Below, one piece after another: positions 6,660-16,011 of a stretch of DNA of 49,471 bases (the first letter of the stretch is position 1; each line of letters opens with the position of its first letter). The stretch lies in the NCBI RefSeq assembly GCF_022758295.1, contig NZ_JALDWJ010000012.1, forward strand, positions 1 through 49,471, written 5' to 3'. This stretch comes from Lysobacter sp. CFH 32150 (GTDB taxonomy: Bacteria; Pseudomonadota; Gammaproteobacteria; Xanthomonadales; Xanthomonadaceae). The position numbers and the translations under genes were made by a program. The notes under the pieces were generated by a model. That model was given only the letters and a program-made list of their open reading frames with translations, had not been told where the DNA came from and searched no databases.

Positions 6660-8645
6660 ATGTTGCCGCGCATCCTCATCCTGCTTTTTATCAGCGCATT
6701 CATCGCGCCCGCGCACGCGCAAACCGCGGACCCGCAGCGCGAGCAGGTACGTGCGGCAATCGAAGCCGCCGAACGCGGCAACTTCGATGCCGCGCAATAC
6801 GCCGCGCTTGCCCGCCACCCGCTGTACGGCTGGATCGAGTACGCCGCACTGCGCCGCGACATCGACATCCTCTCGAACACCCAGGCGCAAGCCTTCCTTG
6901 CCCGCTACCGCGGCCAGGCCGTGGTCGAAGCGTTCCGCGAGATCTGGCTGGCCGCGTTGTCGCGACGGCAGGACTGGCCTGCGTTCCGCGCCGCATGGTC
7001 GTCGTCGATCGATAGCGACTCGTTGCGCTGCGCCGAACTCGATGCGCGCCAGGCCACCGGCGCCGCCGATGCGCAATGGGTGAGCGATGCGCAGGCGTTG
7101 TGGCGCAGCACCGGCAAAGCCTTGCCGTCGACCTGCGATGCGCCGTTCGCACTTCTCGCGGCGAAAGGCGGGCTGCCGCCGGCGCTGCGTTGGGAGCGGA
7201 TCGAGAAGGCCGCGGCGGAATGGCAACCGGCGGTGATGCGCAGCGCAGCGCGTGGACTGCCCAGCGACGACTTCGCGCTCGCCAACGACTACGCCGCCTT
7301 CTTCGAAGCCGTGCACGAGCGCGCGCTGACCTGGCCGAAGACCGAACGCAGCCGCCGCATCGCGTCGCATGGCCTGGCGCGGCTGGCGAAATCGGTGCCG
7401 ATGGCTGCTGAAGCCCAACTGGAGAAGTACGCAAGCGCACTCGGTTTCACCCCGGAGGATCGCAACCGCGTGCTGTACCAAGCGGCGTTGTGGACCGTGG
7501 CCTCGTACGAACCGGAATCCGCGCGGCGCCTGAACGCAGTTCCCGAAGTGGCCTATGACGAGAGGCTGCACGAGTGGCGCGCACGCGAAGCCATGGCGCG
7601 TTCCGACTGGCGCGCCGCGCTTGCAGCCATCCGCAAGATGGGCGACAAGCAACGCAACGATTCGCGCTGGAAATACTTCGAAGCGCGGCTGAGCGAACTC
7701 ACCGGCGACCAGACCGGCGCGCAGGCGCTATATCGCGACGCCGCGCGCAAGGCCGAGTTCCACGGCTTCCTCGCCGCCGATCGCATCGGTGCGACGTACG
7801 CGCTGTGTCCATGGCAACCGGCGGACCCGCCTGCGATGAAGGGAACGATTGCGCGCGATCCGGCGATCGTGCGCGCGGTGGCGCTGTACCAGCTCGACCG
7901 CAGGGGCTGGGCGCAACGCGAATGGGAAGACGCCCTGTCGCGCTTCGACGACACGCAACGCCGTCTCGCCGTCGCCGTCGCGCAGGACAACGGCTGGTTC
8001 GATCGCGCCGTGTTCGCGCTCGGCAAGCAACCGGACGAGCTGCGCCTGTACACGCTGCGCTTCCCGCTGCACCACGACGCCACCATCCGCCGCGAAGCCG
8101 CGCGCAACCGCCTCGACCCAGCCTGGATCGCCGCGGAAATCCGCGCCGAAAGCGTGTTCGATCCGCGCGCACGTTCGCATGCCAACGCGCTCGGCCTGAT
8201 GCAGGTGGTGCCGGGCACCGGCATGACGGTCGCCCGTCGCCTCGGCCTCGCCTGGGGCGGCGCCGAAAGCCTGTACGACGCCGATACCAACATCGTCCTC
8301 GGTAGTGCGTACCTGCGGCAATTGCTCGATACCTACGGCGGGCAGCCGTATTTCGCCATCGCCGGCTACAACGCTGGGCCGGCGCCATTGGCGAGATGGC
8401 AATCGCAGCGTCCGGGCATGGATCCGGATTTCTGGATCGAGACGATCAGCTACAAGGAAACGCGCGAGTACGTCGCCCGCGTGCTCGCCTTCAGCGTGAT
8501 CTACGACTGGCGCTTGAACGGCGACGCGTTGCCGCTCTCGGACCGCATGCGTGGCCGTACCGATGCTCCGCGCAAGAAATTCGCCTGCCCGCTGGTCGAA
8601 CCACCGGCTCCGGCCACCGCACCGGCGGCGTCGACACGCCGCTGA
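6660..8645 (+). CDS. slt: Soluble lytic murein transglycosylase
   Basis: A 661-residue Slt70-type enzyme that cleaves peptidoglycan between MurNAc and GlcNAc and forms 1,6-anhydro ends in the periplasm. It has a signal peptide ending near AHAQ, a long alpha-helical solenoid, and a C-terminal goose-lysozyme-like domain. The catalytic glutamate is Glu497 in AEIRAESVFDP, followed by GLMQV and AIAGYNAGP, the standard family-1 motifs. The ATG at 6660 begins the signal peptide; the open frame extends upstream but without a plausible leader. No Shine-Dalgarno is seen, consistent with the TATAGT box just ahead. Confidence 0.93.
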   Translation: MLPRILILLFISAFIAPAHAQTADPQREQVRAAIEAAERGNFDAAQYAALARHPLYGWIEYAALRRDIDILSNTQAQAFLARYRGQAVVEAFREIWLAALSRRQDWPAFRAAWSSSIDSDSLRCAELDARQATGAADAQWVSDAQALWRSTGKALPSTCDAPFALLAAKGGLPPALRWERIEKAAAEWQPAVMRSAARGLPSDDFALANDYAAFFEAVHERALTWPKTERSRRIASHGLARLAKSVPMAAEAQLEKYASALGFTPEDRNRVLYQAALWTVASYEPESARRLNAVPEVAYDERLHEWRAREAMARSDWRAALAAIRKMGDKQRNDSRWKYFEARLSELTGDQTGAQALYRDAARKAEFHGFLAADRIGATYALCPWQPADPPAMKGTIARDPAIVRAVALYQLDRRGWAQREWEDALSRFDDTQRRLAVAVAQDNGWFDRAVFALGKQPDELRLYTLRFPLHHDATIRREAARNRLDPAWIAAEIRAESVFDPRARSHANALGLMQVVPGTGMTVARRLGLAWGGAESLYDADTNIVLGSAYLRQLLDTYGGQPYFAIAGYNAGPAPLARWQSQRPGMDPDFWIETISYKETREYVARVLAFSVIYDWRLNGDALPLSDRMRGRTDAPRKKFACPLVEPPAPATAPAASTRR

Positions 8646-8669
8646 AGCGTGTCGACGTACACTCCGCGC

Positions 8670-9569
8670 ATGGACGTGCGGAATGTCGTGATCCTCGGCG
8701 GTAGCGGCTTCGTAGGCCGCCACCTCGCCGCGCGCCTGCGCCATGAGGGTCGTCGCGTCACCATCCTCAGCCGCGTCCTGGATGCCGCCAGGCGCGACAA
8801 GTTGCCACCCGATGTCGAGGTGCGCGAAGGCGACGTCTACGACCCTGCGTTCCTGCGCGCGGCCTTCGCCGGCACCGATGCGGTGGTCAACCTCACCGGC
8901 ATCCTCAACGAGCACGGCGACGATGGCCGCGAGTTCGAGCGTGTGTTCGTGGCCCTCACCGAACACGTGATCGCAGCGATGCACGCCGTTGGGGTGCGTC
9001 GCCTGCTGCAGATGAGCGCGCTGCGCGCTGGAGAAGGCGACAGCCACTACCTGCAGGCGCGTGGGCGTGCCGAACAGCGCACGCGCGATTCGAACCTGGA
9101 CTGGACGTTGTTCCGGCCTTCGTTGATCGCGGGTCCCGGCGACGGCTTGTTCTGCCGCTTCGATGCCCTGCTGCGCTACGCGCCGGTGCTGCCGATCGGC
9201 CGCGCCGAAGCGCGTTTCCAGCCGGTGTGGGTCGGCGATGTCGCCGAGGCCTACGCGCACGCGTTGAACGATGCCGGCACGATCGGACAGCGTTACGACC
9301 TGGTCGGGCCGGATGTCATGACCCTCGCGGAAATCGTCCGCATGACCGCGGCTGCACGTGGCCGCAGACGCCTGGTGCTGCCGTTGCCGCGAGCGCTGGG
9401 AAGATTGCAGGCTGAAGTCGGCGAACACCTGCCGGGCAAGCCGATCAGCCGCGACAACTGGCGCTCGCTGCAGCTTGATTCGGTCAGCGCCGATAACGGT
9501 CTGCCCAGGCTGGGTATCGCGCCGACACCGATCCCCCCGCAGTTGCCGCGTATCCTCGGCATCGCATGA
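8670..9569 (+). CDS. NAD(P)-binding SDR-like protein, complex I NDUFA9 type
   Basis: A 299-residue atypical short-chain dehydrogenase with the dinucleotide-binding motif [14 protein letters not shown] at the N-terminus. VVNLTGIL and [18 protein letters not shown] segments are typical of bacterial NDUFA9-like proteins. The usual YxxxK catalytic pair is replaced by an atypical arrangement, as in that subfamily. A precise substrate is unknown; a quinone or NADH-linked redox role is often assumed. The start at 8670 places the Rossmann motif where expected; a GTG at 8649 is an alternative. It overlaps cca by four bases (ATGA). Confidence 0.8.
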   Translation: MDVRNVVILGGSGFVGRHLAARLRHEGRRVTILSRVLDAARRDKLPPDVEVREGDVYDPAFLRAAFAGTDAVVNLTGILNEHGDDGREFERVFVALTEHVIAAMHAVGVRRLLQMSALRAGEGDSHYLQARGRAEQRTRDSNLDWTLFRPSLIAGPGDGLFCRFDALLRYAPVLPIGRAEARFQPVWVGDVAEAYAHALNDAGTIGQRYDLVGPDVMTLAEIVRMTAAARGRRRLVLPLPRALGRLQAEVGEHLPGKPISRDNWRSLQLDSVSADNGLPRLGIAPTPIPPQLPRILGIA

Positions 9570-10798
9570 AGACTTATCTCGTCGGCGGCGCGGTGCGCGA
9601 CCGCCTGCTCGGTTTGCCCAGCGGAGATCGCGATTACGTTGTCGTTGGCGAAAGCCAGGACGCGATGCTGGCGCGCGGGTTCAAGCCGGTCGGCCGGGAT
9701 TTCCCGGTGTTCCTGCATCCGCAGACTGGAGAGGAATACGCACTCGCGCGCACCGAACGCAAATCCGGGCGCGGTTACCGCGGTTTCGTGGTCGATGCCG
9801 ACCCGGCGGTGACGCTGGAGGAAGACCTGCAGCGCCGCGATTTCACCATCAATGCGATCGCGGAGGATGCCGACGGCAACCTGGTCGATCCCTACGGCGG
9901 CGCGCATGACATCGAACGCCGCGTGCTGCGCCACGTCGGCCCCGCTTTCAGCGAAGACCCGCTGCGGGTGTTGCGTGCAGCGCGCTTCATGGCGCGCTTC
10001 GCACCATTGGGTTTCAGCATCGCGCCGGAAACGCAGGTGCTGATGCGCGAGATGGTAGCCACCGGCGAACTCGCCGACCTGGTTCCGGAACGTGTCTGGC
10101 AGGAGCTGGTGCGCGCACTGGCGTCGCCGGCCCCGGCCGCATTCCTGCGCACGCTGCATGCCTGCGGCGCGCTCGCGGTGGTGCTGCCGGAAGTCGATGC
10201 GTTGTACGGCGTGCCGCAACGCGCCGAATACCATCCGGAAGTCGACACCGGTGTGCATATCGAGCTGGTCTGCGACATGGCCGCGCGGCTGGCGCCGGGC
10301 GACGACCTGATCGGTTTTGCCGCACTGACCCACGACCTCGGCAAGGCGCTGACGCCGCCAGACGTCCTCCCCCGGCATGTCGGCCACGAGAGCGCGGGCG
10401 TGGCGCCGCTGCGCGCGTTGTGCGAGCGGCTGAAAGTGCCGGCGGCGCATCGCCAACTCGCCGAGATCGCCTGCCGCGAACACCTCAACGTGCATCGCCT
10501 GTTCGAATTGCGCGACCGTACCGTGCATGAATTGCTGGCGCGCTGCGATGGTTTCCGCCAGCCGGCACGCATCGCACAACTCGTACTGGTGTGCGAGGCC
10601 GACAAACGCGGCCGCGCCGGCCTCAGCGATTGCGAGTACCCGCAGGGCCCGGAATTGCTGCGCCTGCACGCTGCGGCATTGGCGGTGCGTGGCGCGGATG
10701 TCGCACGCGAAGGATTGGAAGGCCCGGCACTGGGCGAGGCCTTGGCGCGTGCACGCATCGCCGCGATCGCCACCGCGCGCGCGCGAACCGCGCAATAA
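9566..10798 (+). CDS. cca: Multifunctional CCA tRNA nucleotidyltransferase
   Basis: A 410-residue class II nucleotidyltransferase that adds or repairs the 3' CCA of tRNAs. It has the N-terminal signature [10 protein letters not shown], the DRDYVVVGE-like catalytic region, and the [10 protein letters not shown] motif that begins the base-recognition part. A C-terminal HD domain contains THDLGKA, the mark of the multifunctional E. coli-like form with phosphohydrolase activity. Translation is probably coupled to the upstream gene through the ATGA overlap. The gene converges on the TonB receptor, and its stop codon runs into the A-tract of that gene's terminator. Confidence 0.96.
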   Translation: MKTYLVGGAVRDRLLGLPSGDRDYVVVGESQDAMLARGFKPVGRDFPVFLHPQTGEEYALARTERKSGRGYRGFVVDADPAVTLEEDLQRRDFTINAIAEDADGNLVDPYGGAHDIERRVLRHVGPAFSEDPLRVLRAARFMARFAPLGFSIAPETQVLMREMVATGELADLVPERVWQELVRALASPAPAAFLRTLHACGALAVVLPEVDALYGVPQRAEYHPEVDTGVHIELVCDMAARLAPGDDLIGFAALTHDLGKALTPPDVLPRHVGHESAGVAPLRALCERLKVPAAHRQLAEIACREHLNVHRLFELRDRTVHELLARCDGFRQPARIAQLVLVCEADKRGRAGLSDCEYPQGPELLRLHAAALAVRGADVAREGLEGPALGEALARARIAAIATARARTAQ

Positions 10799-10832
10799 AA
10801 AACGCCGGACGGCTTCGCAGCCGCCCGGCGTT
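10797..10832 (-). terminator. Terminator for the TonB-dependent receptor
   Basis: A GC-rich hairpin (AACGCCGG with CCGGCGTT, 10801-10832) is followed, on the minus strand, by a T-run complementary to the AAAAAA at 10797-10802. It lies immediately past the receptor stop codon. The plus side has no T-tract. Confidence 0.8.
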
Positions 10833-10849
10833 CTGGCAATCGGTACTGC

Positions 10850-13369
10850 TTAGAAGCGGAAGTCGACCCTGGCGTAGTAGCTGCCGCCGTTCATGCCGAA
10901 GGGCAGCGTTTCCCAACCGTAGGTGAAGCCGAGCTGCGGGAAGGGAAAGCCCACGTTTTCATCCCACTTGGTCGGATAGACGTCGAAGATGTTGTTGCCG
11001 CCGACGGTCAGCTTCACCGTGTCGCTGAACTTGTAACCGATGGCGAGGTCGGCCAGCCACTTGCCGTCCCACTGCGTGTACGGGCTGAAGCCCTGACCCG
11101 CCACCTCACCGAAGTAATTCTCGCGCACGGTGACGTCCCACTTGCCCTTGGTGTACATCGCCTGCAGCACGTGGTGTTCGCGCGGCTGCCCTTCCTCGAC
11201 GAGAACTTCCTGGGTGCGTCCGAACAGCAACGCTTCCGGGATGATCGCCGATTCGGAATGGACATCGGTCACTTCGGTCTTGTTCCAGTGCAGCAGCGCG
11301 GTCAGGTTGAGCTTGCCGCCGCTTGCGAGCTCGTGGTTCGCGTTCGCCACGATGTCCAGGCCGGTGGTGCTGGTGTCGATCGCATTGGTGAAGAACTGCA
11401 CCACGCCCGCGCGGAACGGCGCCAGCGCAGCGGCAATCGGGCAGTTGCTGTTGGTGGCGTCGCACGGCAGGCCGTTCGTGCCGGTGGTTTCGGGCGTCAC
11501 GCCTTCCGAGTACACCAACCGGTCCTTGATATCGATGCGGAAGAGGTCGGCGGTGAGCGTGAAATTCGGGATCGGCTTGAAGACGATGCCGATCGACTTG
11601 TTGAGGGAGGTTTCCTCCTTCAATGCCGGGATGCCGAGGGCATGGGCGATGGCGCTGTTGTTGCGTGCGGTCAGCACTTCGGTCAGCACACCGGCGTTGA
11701 GGTTGGTCGACACCTGGCTATAGAACGCCTGCTGCACGCCCGGGGCGCGGAAGCCGGTCGACACCGTGGCGCGGACGGCGAAGACTTCGCTGGCGTCGAA
11801 GCGTGCAGACAGCTTGCCGGTGGTGGTGTTGCCGAAGTCGGAGTAGTCCTCGTAACGCACCGCGGCACCGAGCAGGAACTTTTCGGTGATGTTGGATTCC
11901 GCGTCGAAGTACGCCGCCCAGCTGGTGCGGCCTTCATCGACCTCGGTGGCCGGGGTATAGCCCGGGAAGCCCTGGGTGCCCGAGGGTGCGGTGGCGCCAG
12001 CCTGGCCGTTGATCACGACGCTCGGATCGTTGGTGCGGCCATAGGTGTAGGACACCGGGTCGCCGGCCACGATGCCGTAGTTGTCCCGGCGCCATTCCAA
12101 GCCGGTGGCGAGATACAGCAGGTTGTCGTTGAAACCCTCCACCTGTCCGCGCAAATCGAAGTTGACCGTGGTCTGGTCGAACTTCAACGTGCCGGTGTCG
12201 GCTTCGGTCGGCGACTCGCCATAGATGCCGCCACCCGGACGCGGCTCATACCACCAGCTCACGTTGACGGTGTTGTGTTCCTCGAAACCGAACTCGTTGC
12301 GGCCGTGGTTGATCGACAGGTCCCAGTCCCAGGTGTCGTTGAGCTGGGCGCGGTAACCCACCGCAAGCGATGCGTCTTCCACCGTGGTCACGATGTTCGG
12401 CAGGAAGCCATCCGGATATAGCGCCGGCACCGTGCGGTTGTCGTGCGGGCCGCGATAGAAGCCGAACGAGCTGCCTTCGCGCTTGGACAAGCCGCCGAAC
12501 CAGTACAGCTCGCCACCGCCAAGCGGCAGTTCGCCGTTCATCCAGAGGTAGGCATCCTTCGCATCGGCGTCGCCGAGGTGCAGCTTGACGTCGCGCCGGC
12601 CTGCATCGAACTCGGCCTGGTCGTACCAGCCGAGCAGGTTGGTGGTGGCAAGGCCGGCCCGGTTGGTTTCGCCGCGGTCGCGGTATTCGGCGCTGAGATT
12701 GATGAAGCCGCCATCACCGAGCTTGAAGCCGGTGTTGACCGCACCATGCAGCACGCGGCCGTCGCCCTCGTAGGTCTCGCCGGCCATCAGCGAGACGTCG
12801 GTATGGTCGGTCTGGTTCTTGAGGATGATGTTGATCACGCCGGCAATGGCATCGGAACCGTATTGCGCCGCGGCGCCATCGCGCAGCACTTCGATGCGTT
12901 CGATCGCCGACACCGGAATCGCATTGATGTCGGTACCGGCCGAACCGCGCGCGATGGTCTGCTGCACGTTGACCAGCGCCTGCTGGTGGCGGCGCTTGCC
13001 GTTGACGAGCACCAGCACCTGGTCGGGACCGAGCGCACGCAAGGTGGCCGGACGCAGGATGTCGGTGCCATCGCTGACCGTGGTGCGCGAGAAGTTGAAG
13101 CTTGGCTCCAGCAACTGCAGGGCCTGGCCGACTTCCATTGCGCCGGTGTTGGCCAGTTCTTCTTGGCCGATGATGTCGACGGGTGCAGCGGTCTGCTCGG
13201 CGGTGCGGCCCTGGACGCGGGAACCGATGACGGTGACGGTATCAAGCTCCTTGGCGTCCTGACCGGCCGGCGCAGTCGTGGTGTCCTGCGCAAGCACAGG
13301 CATGGAAGCGGCGGCAGCCAACGTGGCGACCACGGCAATGGCAAGACGATTGCGCGTAAAAGCAAGCAT
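10850..13369 (-). CDS. TonB-dependent outer-membrane receptor
   Basis: An 839-residue TonB-dependent receptor. A signal peptide (ends near VLAQ) is followed by a TonB-box-like DTVTVIG, then the plug domain (GQALQLLEPSFNF, ERIEVLRDGAAAQYGSDAI, GVINIILK). A 22-strand barrel follows and ends in DFRF with the terminal Phe required for barrel insertion. The ligand is not evident: no siderophore or sugar gene is adjacent, and no N-terminal signalling extension is present. The leader of about 200 bases contains the palindrome AAACGTTT (13470-13477), the core of many LacI-family operators, which hints at carbohydrate-type control. Start codon and signal peptide agree. Confidence 0.93.
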   Translation of the reverse strand: MLAFTRNRLAIAVVATLAAAASMPVLAQDTTTAPAGQDAKELDTVTVIGSRVQGRTAEQTAAPVDIIGQEELANTGAMEVGQALQLLEPSFNFSRTTVSDGTDILRPATLRALGPDQVLVLVNGKRRHQQALVNVQQTIARGSAGTDINAIPVSAIERIEVLRDGAAAQYGSDAIAGVINIILKNQTDHTDVSLMAGETYEGDGRVLHGAVNTGFKLGDGGFINLSAEYRDRGETNRAGLATTNLLGWYDQAEFDAGRRDVKLHLGDADAKDAYLWMNGELPLGGGELYWFGGLSKREGSSFGFYRGPHDNRTVPALYPDGFLPNIVTTVEDASLAVGYRAQLNDTWDWDLSINHGRNEFGFEEHNTVNVSWWYEPRPGGGIYGESPTEADTGTLKFDQTTVNFDLRGQVEGFNDNLLYLATGLEWRRDNYGIVAGDPVSYTYGRTNDPSVVINGQAGATAPSGTQGFPGYTPATEVDEGRTSWAAYFDAESNITEKFLLGAAVRYEDYSDFGNTTTGKLSARFDASEVFAVRATVSTGFRAPGVQQAFYSQVSTNLNAGVLTEVLTARNNSAIAHALGIPALKEETSLNKSIGIVFKPIPNFTLTADLFRIDIKDRLVYSEGVTPETTGTNGLPCDATNSNCPIAAALAPFRAGVVQFFTNAIDTSTTGLDIVANANHELASGGKLNLTALLHWNKTEVTDVHSESAIIPEALLFGRTQEVLVEEGQPREHHVLQAMYTKGKWDVTVRENYFGEVAGQGFSPYTQWDGKWLADLAIGYKFSDTVKLTVGGNNIFDVYPTKWDENVGFPFPQLGFTYGWETLPFGMNGGSYYARVDFRF

Positions 13370-13571
13370 GACTTGATCCTTGAAAATGGTGGGAACGGGC
13401 TCCCCCTGTCCGAGCCCTGAGGGGCGAGCGTCACTAATTTTTAACGAACGCGCAAGTTGCCTTCTGCGTAAACGTTTTCAGCGTGACTGCCATCACCTAA
13501 ATGCCGATGCGCGTCGCTGCGCTGCAACAAACAGCAGGGAATCCGGTACTTCGCGTGCAACCGCCGGCAAC

Positions 13572-13970
13572 TCACTGGTCGAAGCGCAGCAGCAGGTCGC
13601 GCAGCGGCGTTCGCGCGACTGCCATTCCCGCCAGCACGCCAAGCGTGTTCGCCAACGCATCCGCTGGATCCATCATCCGCGAGCTGGTCAGCAGGTATTG
13701 CGCGCCTTCGAGGGCGATGCCGAGCAGCACCAGACCGACCCCAGCTCGCAGCAGCGTCGCGCGCGTGGAGAACAACTGCACCGCGCTCGCCGCGAGCGCG
13801 AAGTAGGCGAGGAAGTGCGCGACCTTGTCGCTGCCTGGTGGCGAGCCCGGCAGTGGCGGAGGTGGCACCAGCGACACCACGATCACGACCGCGATCGCCA
13901 GCCACCACAAGCGCAACCAGAAACACGGCCGACGCAACGGCTTCACTGCGGAGAGACCGATCACAGTCAT
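13572..13970 (-). CDS. VanZ-like integral membrane protein
   Basis: A 132-residue membrane protein with about four hydrophobic segments. It has the VanZ-family pattern DKVAHFLAYFALA and a following LGIALEGAQYLLTSSRMMDPADALANTLGVLAG. The family is linked in a few bacteria to glycopeptide tolerance, but most members have no known role. The start at 13970 is chosen because it follows the upstream gene's stop codon by five bases and opens the first hydrophobic segment; the frame is open much further upstream but overlaps the methyltransferase gene. Confidence 0.75.
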   Translation of the reverse strand: MTVIGLSAVKPLRRPCFWLRLWWLAIAVVIVVSLVPPPPLPGSPPGSDKVAHFLAYFALAASAVQLFSTRATLLRAGVGLVLLGIALEGAQYLLTSSRMMDPADALANTLGVLAGMAVARTPLRDLLLRFDQ

Positions 13971-13975
13971 GCCGA

Positions 13976-15160
13976 TCACAGCCGCCAACTCAGGTCGCCG
14001 GCGACGAAGGCGTGGGCGAATTCGATCTCGCGAGCGAAGCCCATCACCTGGAAGCGCTCGCCCATCTCGCCGGGCAGCGTCAGGCGCTTGGCTTCCTGTC
14101 GCAGCTTGTAGCGCGCGGCTTCGTCGTGCGCCTTCGCTTCGGCTGCGGCCAGGTTCTGCTGCAAGCCGTTGCCGATCAGGAAGCTGGCCTGCGTGCAGTA
14201 ACCGGCGAAGTCGAACCCGGCATGGGTGCCCGCTTCGGCAAGCGCGGTGAAATCCACCGACGCGGTCAGATCCTGCAGGCCGGGATGCGCGTAGACGTCC
14301 GCAACCAGTTGATGCCGGCGGAACGCGCGCAAGGTGCCGTCGCTGCGTTGTGGTTGGTAGTACTCGCCGCGCGCGTAACCATAGTCGATGAACAGCAGCG
14401 CACCGTTTTGCAGGCCGCCGATCACCGCCTGCAGCCAGTACGGCAACTGCGGCAGCAACTCGGAGCGATAGCCTTCTGCGAATGGCGCTTCGAGCTGGCG
14501 TTCGACATGACGTACCGCCGCGGCGAGCAAGGCATCCGCGGGACGATCGACGCGCTGGAAGCGACCCTCGCCATCGAGCGCGACGTGCTCTTCGAACACT
14601 TCGCCATCGCGGATCGCGAAGCGCGGCGTCGGCAATGCATCGATCACTTCGTTTGCGAACAACACCCCGTTCCAGGCTTGCTGCGGCGGCGTGTCCAGCC
14701 ATTCGACCAGATCGAACAGCAGCGGGTTCAGGTGTTCGCGCAGGCGCTCACGCTGGCGTTCGCGCAAGTCGGCGCTGGGTTCGAGGATGGCGTAGCGCGC
14801 CGGCAGTGCATCCAGCGCGAGCAACTTCTTCAGTGCGACTTCGGCGAAAGCACCGCTGCCCCCACCGAGTTCGATGAAGTCGGCCTGCGGCCCCAGCTCG
14901 CGCAGGACCGGCGCCACGCTGTCGGCGATGCAGGCGGCGAACAGCGGGCCCAGCTCCGGCGCAGTGACGAAATCGCCGCTGTCGCCGAACTTGGTCGCAC
15001 CGGCGCTGTAGTAACCAAGGCCGGGCGCGTACAGGCACAACTCCATGAAACGCGAAAACGGAATCGCGCCACCGTGGGCGAAGATCTGTTCCTGGATCAG
15101 CGCGCGCAGGCGTTCGCTGTGCGCCAGCGCATCGGGGTCGGGGGCAGGCAAGTGGGACAT
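13976..15160 (-). CDS. SAM-dependent methyltransferase, MidA/NDUFAF7 family
   Basis: A 394-residue COG1565 protein. The family signature includes FSRFMELCLYAPGLGYY near residue 38, FVTAPELGPLFAA, and the SAM-binding loop IELGGGSGAFAE. In mitochondria the homologue methylates an arginine of a complex I subunit; the bacterial target is unproven. The ATG at 15160 is preferred over an in-frame ATG at 15202, which adds a Cys/His-rich stretch absent from relatives. A GGCTATGCT block lies just upstream on the minus strand and may be the -10 box. It is divergent from the pteridine reductase gene and appears co-transcribed with the VanZ-like gene. Confidence 0.85.
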   Translation of the reverse strand: MSHLPAPDPDALAHSERLRALIQEQIFAHGGAIPFSRFMELCLYAPGLGYYSAGATKFGDSGDFVTAPELGPLFAACIADSVAPVLRELGPQADFIELGGGSGAFAEVALKKLLALDALPARYAILEPSADLRERQRERLREHLNPLLFDLVEWLDTPPQQAWNGVLFANEVIDALPTPRFAIRDGEVFEEHVALDGEGRFQRVDRPADALLAAAVRHVERQLEAPFAEGYRSELLPQLPYWLQAVIGGLQNGALLFIDYGYARGEYYQPQRSDGTLRAFRRHQLVADVYAHPGLQDLTASVDFTALAEAGTHAGFDFAGYCTQASFLIGNGLQQNLAAAEAKAHDEAARYKLRQEAKRLTLPGEMGERFQVMGFAREIEFAHAFVAGDLSWRL

Positions 15161-15213
15161 GCGGGCAGGAATGCGGCAACAATGCGCAGCATAGCCGTAC
15201 ACGGAGTGTCGCG

Positions 15214-15954
15214 ATGACTGAATCCCGTCCCGTCGCCGTCGTCACCGGCGCTGCCCGCCGCATCGGCGCGGCGATCGCGCGCCGCCTGCACGCCGACGGT
15301 TACGACCTCGCTCTGCACTACCGCGGCTCGGCCGCAGCGATGCAGGCGCTCGCGGATGAATTGAACGCCGCACGGCCGAACAGCGTGCTGACCCTGCAGG
15401 CAGAACTCGCCGACTTCGACCGCCTGCCCGAACTCATCGCGCACGCCGTCGGCCGCTACGGCCGCCTTGATGCTCTGGTCAACAATGCATCGACGTTCCT
15501 GCCGACCACCTTCGGCACGACCACGCCGGCGCAATGGGACGCGCTCTTCGCCGCCAACGTGCGCGCACCGTACTTCCTCGCCCAGGCGGCGGCGCCGCAC
15601 TTGCGCGCAAGCCGTGGCGCCATCGTCAACCTCGCCGACATCTATGCCGAACGGCCGCTGCGCGAGCACGCGGTCTACGGCATGAGCAAGGCCGCATTGG
15701 TCCACATGACCCGTGCCCTGGCGCTGGAACTGGCGCCCGACGTGCGCGTCAACGCGGTCGCGCCTGGCGCCATCCTGTGGCCCGAAGACGGCAAGGACGA
15801 AGCGGCGAAAGCCGCGATGCTGGCGCGCACCCCGCTCGGCCGCATCGGCACGCCGGAGGAAATCGCGGAAGCCGTGCGTTGGCTGTTGCGCGATGCGCGT
15901 TACACCACCGGGCAGGTGATCCGCGTCGACGGCGGGCGCATGCTCGAAGGCTAA
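15214..15954 (+). CDS. Pteridine reductase (short-chain dehydrogenase)
   Basis: A 246-residue classical SDR. It has the TGAARRIG cofactor loop (residues 11-18), where the Arg is characteristic of pteridine reductases that use NADPH. It also has NNAS at about 91-94, and the catalytic Tyr and Lys in YGMSK, with an Asp in LADIY at the position where most SDRs have the catalytic Ser region, as in the PTR1/FolM group. The protein should reduce dihydrobiopterin or dihydrofolate. Its location near folK and folB on the opposite strand supports a pterin/folate role. GGAG lies nine bases before the ATG. A generic SDR function remains possible. Confidence 0.85.
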   Translation: MTESRPVAVVTGAARRIGAAIARRLHADGYDLALHYRGSAAAMQALADELNAARPNSVLTLQAELADFDRLPELIAHAVGRYGRLDALVNNASTFLPTTFGTTTPAQWDALFAANVRAPYFLAQAAAPHLRASRGAIVNLADIYAERPLREHAVYGMSKAALVHMTRALALELAPDVRVNAVAPGAILWPEDGKDEAAKAAMLARTPLGRIGTPEEIAEAVRWLLRDARYTTGQVIRVDGGRMLEG

Positions 15955-15961
15955 GCGAGCC

Positions 15962-15991
15962 AAAAAAACGCCGGGCACGAGGCCCGGCGTT
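15962..15991 (-). terminator. Terminator for the DUF6159 gene
   Basis: AACGCCGGGC (15967-15976) pairs with 15982-15991. On the minus strand it is followed by a run of seven T. It sits between the convergent pteridine reductase and DUF6159 genes and may act in both directions, though only the minus side has a T-tract. Confidence 0.85.
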
Positions 15992-16011
15992 CCAACATCA
16001 TGCAGGTGCCC

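Noticed and set aside
13976-14702. Fusion of the VanZ-like frame with an upstream extension of about 240 codons
   Set aside because: The extension overlaps the MidA-like methyltransferase in another frame and has no recognisable domain.
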